DNA of 64,000 nt from Roseburia sp. (GTDB lineage: Bacteria > Bacillota > Clostridia > Lachnospirales > Lachnospiraceae). Position numbers and translations under genes: made by a program. Positions 61,712-64,000 of the stretch are shown here, piece after piece. A model generated the notes under the pieces. It searched no databases and was not told where the DNA came from. It saw only the letters and a list, made by a program, of their open reading frames with translations. The DNA lies in the NCBI GenBank assembly GCA_023664725.1, contig JAMPFA010000002.1, positions 261,226 to 325,225 of the forward strand. The letters run 5' to 3'. Each line of letters begins with the position of its first letter. Within the stretch, counting starts at the first letter, position 1.

Positions 61712-63397
61712 ATGAAACAGAAAATCGGGATTGGGATTCAGGACTTTGAAAAGATCAGAACCAGGAATATTTTTTATGTTGACAAGACAGACTTTATCCG
61801 CGAGTGGTGGGAAAGTAATGACGATGTTACTTTGATCACCCGCCCCAGGCGTTTTGGGAAAACGTTAACTTTAAGTATGACAGAACAGTTCTTTTCTTTG
61901 GAGTATGCCGGCCGTTTTGATCTGTTTGAAGGTCTTTCCATCTGGGAGAGGGAGGAGTATCGGAAGCTCCAGGGAACCTATCCTGTGATCAGCCTTTCTT
62001 TTGCCAGAATAAAAGAGGATAATTTTCGTGATGCGCGCTTAACCATGGGACAGTTGCTCACAGAGGTTTTTAACAAATATACATTTTTGTCAGAATGGGA
62101 AGGATTAAATGTAAAAGAAAAAGAATTTATCGCAAAAATCGATCCTGAAATGGACAGTTATGTGGCTGTGCAGTCCTTAAACCAGCTTTCCAGTTTTCTT
62201 TCCCGCTATTATGGGAAAAAGGTGATCATTCTTTTAGACGAATATGACACTCCTATGCAGGAGGCATATGTGAATGGATACTGGAAGGAACTGGTCTCTT
62301 TTATGAGAAACTTTTTTAATGCTGCTTTTAAGATAAATCCTTATGTTGAGAGGGCATTGATGACAGGGATTACCAGGGTAAGCAGAGAATCTATGTTCTC
62401 TGATATGAACAATCTGAATGTTGTAACTACAACATCAGAAGAGTATGCGACGGCTTTTGGCTTTACAGAGGAGGAAGTTTTTACTGCCATGGATGATTTT
62501 GGCTTGTCCAAACAGAAAGAAAAGGTAAAATTCTGGTATGACGGCTTTATCTTTGGAAATCATTCTGATATTTATAATCCCTGGTCAATGATTAATTATC
62601 TGGATAAAAAACTATTTGAAACTTACTGGGCAAATACCAGTTCCAATAACCTTGCAGGGAAATTAATCCGTGAGGGAAGCAAAGACATAAAAATCATTAT
62701 GGAAGGACTTCTAAATGGAGAGTTTTTCTGCACAGCGATAGATGAGCAGATTGTGTTTGATCAGCTTGACAAAAATGAGTCTGCCATATGGAGTCTGCTT
62801 CTCGCCAGCGGCTATTTGAAAGCGGAAAGGCAGAGTATGGATGCCGACAGGGTAAAGGATGAGTATAAACTGAGTCTCACCAACTATGAAGTGAGGTTTA
62901 TGTTCCGGAACCTGATCGAGGGATGGTTTAAACAGTATTCCCCGTCCTACAACGATTTTATCAAAGCTCTGCTGTCAGGGGATGTGGAGGCCATGAATTA
63001 TTATATGAATAAGGTTGCACTTGCCACATTCAGCAGTTTTGATGTGGGAAACAAACCTTCGGAAGCTGTGGAGCCGGAACGGTTTTACCATGGTTTTGTC
63101 CTTGGGCTTATGGTGGAATTAAATGACAGGTATGTGATCACTTCCAACCGTGAGAGTGGGTTTGGCCGTTATGATGTGATGCTAGAGCCTAAGGGAGAGT
63201 CAGACCATGCGTATGTTTTGGAGTTTAAAGTGCATAATCCGGGGAAAGAGAAAAGCCTTTCCGATACAGTGAAGTCTGCGTTAGATCAGATAGAAAAAAA
63301 GCAGTATGAGGCGGCACTTATAAATAAGGGGATTTTGGCGGGGAGGATAAGAAAATACGGATTTGCCTTTGAGGGGAAGAATGTATTGATTGGATGA
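61712..63397 (+). CDS. AAA-ATPase-like / PD-(D/E)XK nuclease protein (DUF1703 type)
   Basis: 561 residues. The N-terminal AAA-ATPase_like domain opens IGIGIQDFEKIRTRNIFYVD and has a P-loop-like RPRRFGKTLTLSM and Walker B VIILLDEYDTPMQEAY. The C-terminal region has a PD-(D/E)XK core, GRYDVMLEPKGESDHAYVLE followed by FKV (Asp, then E-x-K). This family is abundant in gut anaerobes, often in many copies, with no established function; mobile or defence roles are suggested by the fold only. RBS GGGAGGAAG; own terminator. Confidence 0.9.
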   Translation: MKQKIGIGIQDFEKIRTRNIFYVDKTDFIREWWESNDDVTLITRPRRFGKTLTLSMTEQFFSLEYAGRFDLFEGLSIWEREEYRKLQGTYPVISLSFARIKEDNFRDARLTMGQLLTEVFNKYTFLSEWEGLNVKEKEFIAKIDPEMDSYVAVQSLNQLSSFLSRYYGKKVIILLDEYDTPMQEAYVNGYWKELVSFMRNFFNAAFKINPYVERALMTGITRVSRESMFSDMNNLNVVTTTSEEYATAFGFTEEEVFTAMDDFGLSKQKEKVKFWYDGFIFGNHSDIYNPWSMINYLDKKLFETYWANTSSNNLAGKLIREGSKDIKIIMEGLLNGEFFCTAIDEQIVFDQLDKNESAIWSLLLASGYLKAERQSMDADRVKDEYKLSLTNYEVRFMFRNLIEGWFKQYSPSYNDFIKALLSGDVEAMNYYMNKVALATFSSFDVGNKPSEAVEPERFYHGFVLGLMVELNDRYVITSNRESGFGRYDVMLEPKGESDHAYVLEFKVHNPGKEKSLSDTVKSALDQIEKKQYEAALINKGILAGRIRKYGFAFEGKNVLIG

Positions 63398-63404
63398 GAA
63401 CTTG

Positions 63405-63442
63405 AAAAGACCGTTTGGAGTGTAATACCCATATGGTCTTTT
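63405..63442 (+). terminator. Terminator after the DUF1703-type gene
   Basis: AAAAGACC (63405-63412) pairs with GGTCTTTT (63435-63442), 8 bp with a 22-base loop. It lies 8 bases after the stop codon. Confidence 0.65.
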
Positions 63443-63470
63443 ATTAGTTATAAAATTGAAGAAAGAAATT

Positions 63471-63682
63471 ATGTCAATAGCCATCATTTGCTATGTGGTA
63501 GTAGGAATCAATGTGTGCAGTATTTTCCAGATAAAGGCGGAGACGATAAGCAATGACGAGACAGATACAGAAGTTGCAGGGGAAAATGTAGAGCAAGGGG
63601 AAGAATATTTGATTTATCCATCTACAACGGACTGGAATGTGTAAAATTGCCAAAAAGCATAACAAAAATTGAGGAAATGTAA
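63471..63682 (+). pseudogene. Decayed leucine-rich-repeat (BspA-like) secreted protein
   Basis: From ATG 63471 the frame has a signal-peptide-like start (IAIICYVVVGINVCSIFQIK) and stops at 63642-63644. In another frame the DNA encodes DLSIYNGLECVKLPKSITKI, a BspA/LRR_5-style repeat, ending at TAA 63680-63682. A frameshift plus truncation explains both: the exported N-terminus remains in one frame and one leucine-rich repeat in another. Alternatively these are unrelated chance reads. No full-length copy is in the window. Confidence 0.4.
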
Positions 63683-63733
63683 ACCGCTTAATTGATACAA
63701 AGGGAATGAACAGAATATCGGGAAAACTGCTGA

Positions 63734-63779
63734 AAACAAGGGATTCCGGCACATTGGCTGTTGCCGGAATCCCTTGTTT
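63734..63779. terminator. Perfect 18-bp hairpin, right edge
   Basis: AAACAAGGGATTCCGGCA (63734-63751) pairs perfectly with TGCCGGAATCCCTTGTTT (63762-63779) around a 10-base loop. It is the strongest hairpin in the window and has A/T tracts on both sides. It may be a bidirectional terminator or part of a mobile-element edge; no gene with a clear reading frame ends at it. Confidence 0.6.
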
Positions 63780-63822
63780 GCGTTTTGACTGGTTTGAAAA
63801 TCTGCGGCAGTCGGCAGAGGGG

Positions 63823-63862
63823 GTGTCCACTTTTGAACCCTCCTCAAAGAGCATTTGAACCC
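63823..63862 (+). mobile_element. Possible transposon end with TTTGAACCC direct repeats
   Basis: TTTGAACCC occurs at 63832-63840 and 63854-63862, start-to-start 22 bases (two helical turns), preceded by GTGTCCAC. Multiple spaced copies of a terminal motif occur at ends of IS21-type elements, which is why I flag it. No transposase is visible before the window ends, so this is tentative. Confidence 0.25.
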
Positions 63863-63915
63863 CGTGGTCAAGTGCAGTAGTTAATTATTAAAAAGTAGTT
63901 TTATCGTTAAAAGGT

Positions 63916-63999
63916 ATGAGAAAATATGTGTGGATACTTCTTGGCGTACCGTCTTACTGGCTTGCGTACCACAATTTGATACAATGCACCCAAGCGTGA
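63916..63999 (+). CDS. Doubtful 27-residue hydrophobic ORF at the right edge
   Basis: ATG 63916 to TGA 63997-63999 encodes MRKYVWILLGVPSYWLAYHN plus 7 residues, a hydrophobic peptide. AAAAGGT upstream is a weak site. It also contains two GCGTACC repeats (63944-63950, 63964-63970). It may be a small membrane peptide, an element-associated leader, or chance. Confidence 0.2.
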   Translation: MRKYVWILLGVPSYWLAYHNLIQCTQA

Positions 64000-64000
64000 G

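Noticed and set aside
61712..63397. Defence system or toxin-antitoxin module around the DUF1703-type gene
   Set aside because: No partner gene, methylase, antitoxin or effector is adjacent; the neighbouring ABC-F and icd are housekeeping-type.

Overview
The window looks like a chromosome segment of a motile, probably spore-forming Clostridia species, most likely Lachnospiraceae. The reasons are a single fla/che superoperon in the Bacillus/Clostridium order ending in fliA-rpsB-tsf, FliY with CheC/CheD in place of CheZ, frequent TTG/GTG starts behind strong Shine-Dalgarno sequences, moderate GC, a Gly/Cys-rich small coat-like protein, and a Gram-positive pectin-oligosaccharide ABC cluster. The species cannot be named from sequence alone.

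Region 1 (1-32.7 kb, all plus strand) is one flagellar/chemotaxis locus: fliF (3' end)-fliG-fliH-fliI-fliJ-MotE-like-fliK-flgD-flagellar operon protein-flgE, then a 322-base regulatory gap, then motA-motB-fliL-fliM-fliY-cheY-fliO-fliP-fliQ-fliR-flhB-flhA-flhF-flhG-PilZ protein-cheB-cheA-cheW-cheC-cheD-small membrane protein-fliA-FapA/DUF342-three poorly known proteins. It encodes the MS-ring/switch/export ATPase, the hook and its length control, the stator, the export gate, placement GTPases, a likely c-di-GMP receptor, the signalling core and the flagellar sigma factor. cheR, cheV, flbD/swrD, flgM and flagellin are not in the window.

Region 2 (32.7-35.4 kb) is rpsB-tsf, with its own promoter, a structured leader and a candidate coupled leader peptide, followed by a convergent membrane protein on the minus strand.

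Region 3 (35.4-46.6 kb) is a pectin/rhamnogalacturonan-fragment utilisation cluster: lipoprotein binding protein, a degenerate GH105-like protein, two permeases, a GH28 pectinase, a TIM-barrel epimerase-like protein, a YesL-type membrane protein and a GH105 unsaturated-uronyl hydrolase. A perfect LacI/cre-like palindrome sits on the promoter. A hybrid histidine kinase with REC and Hpt domains follows.

Region 4 (46.6-52.2 kb) holds an SGNH-like lipoprotein, ilvN-ilvC, and a LysR regulator divergent from leuC-leuD, i.e. branched-chain amino acid synthesis (ilvB and leuB are not here).

Region 5 (52.2-53.5 kb) is an islet of four very small genes. Each transcription unit is preceded by a CATAnnnTA -10 element like mother-cell sporulation promoters. 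I regard this as the most interesting regulatory hypothesis in the window.

Region 6 (53.6-64 kb) has a secreted thioredoxin-fold/FN3 protein, a heterodimeric ABC exporter with one degenerate ATP site, NADP-isocitrate dehydrogenase overlapping an ABC-F gene, and a DUF1703-type AAA/PD-(D/E)XK protein. The right edge carries a decayed leucine-rich-repeat gene and repeats resembling a transposon end. I found no CRISPR array, tRNA, rRNA, prophage or clear defence island. Most of the window is well-known biology; the novelty lies in small genes and regulatory structures.
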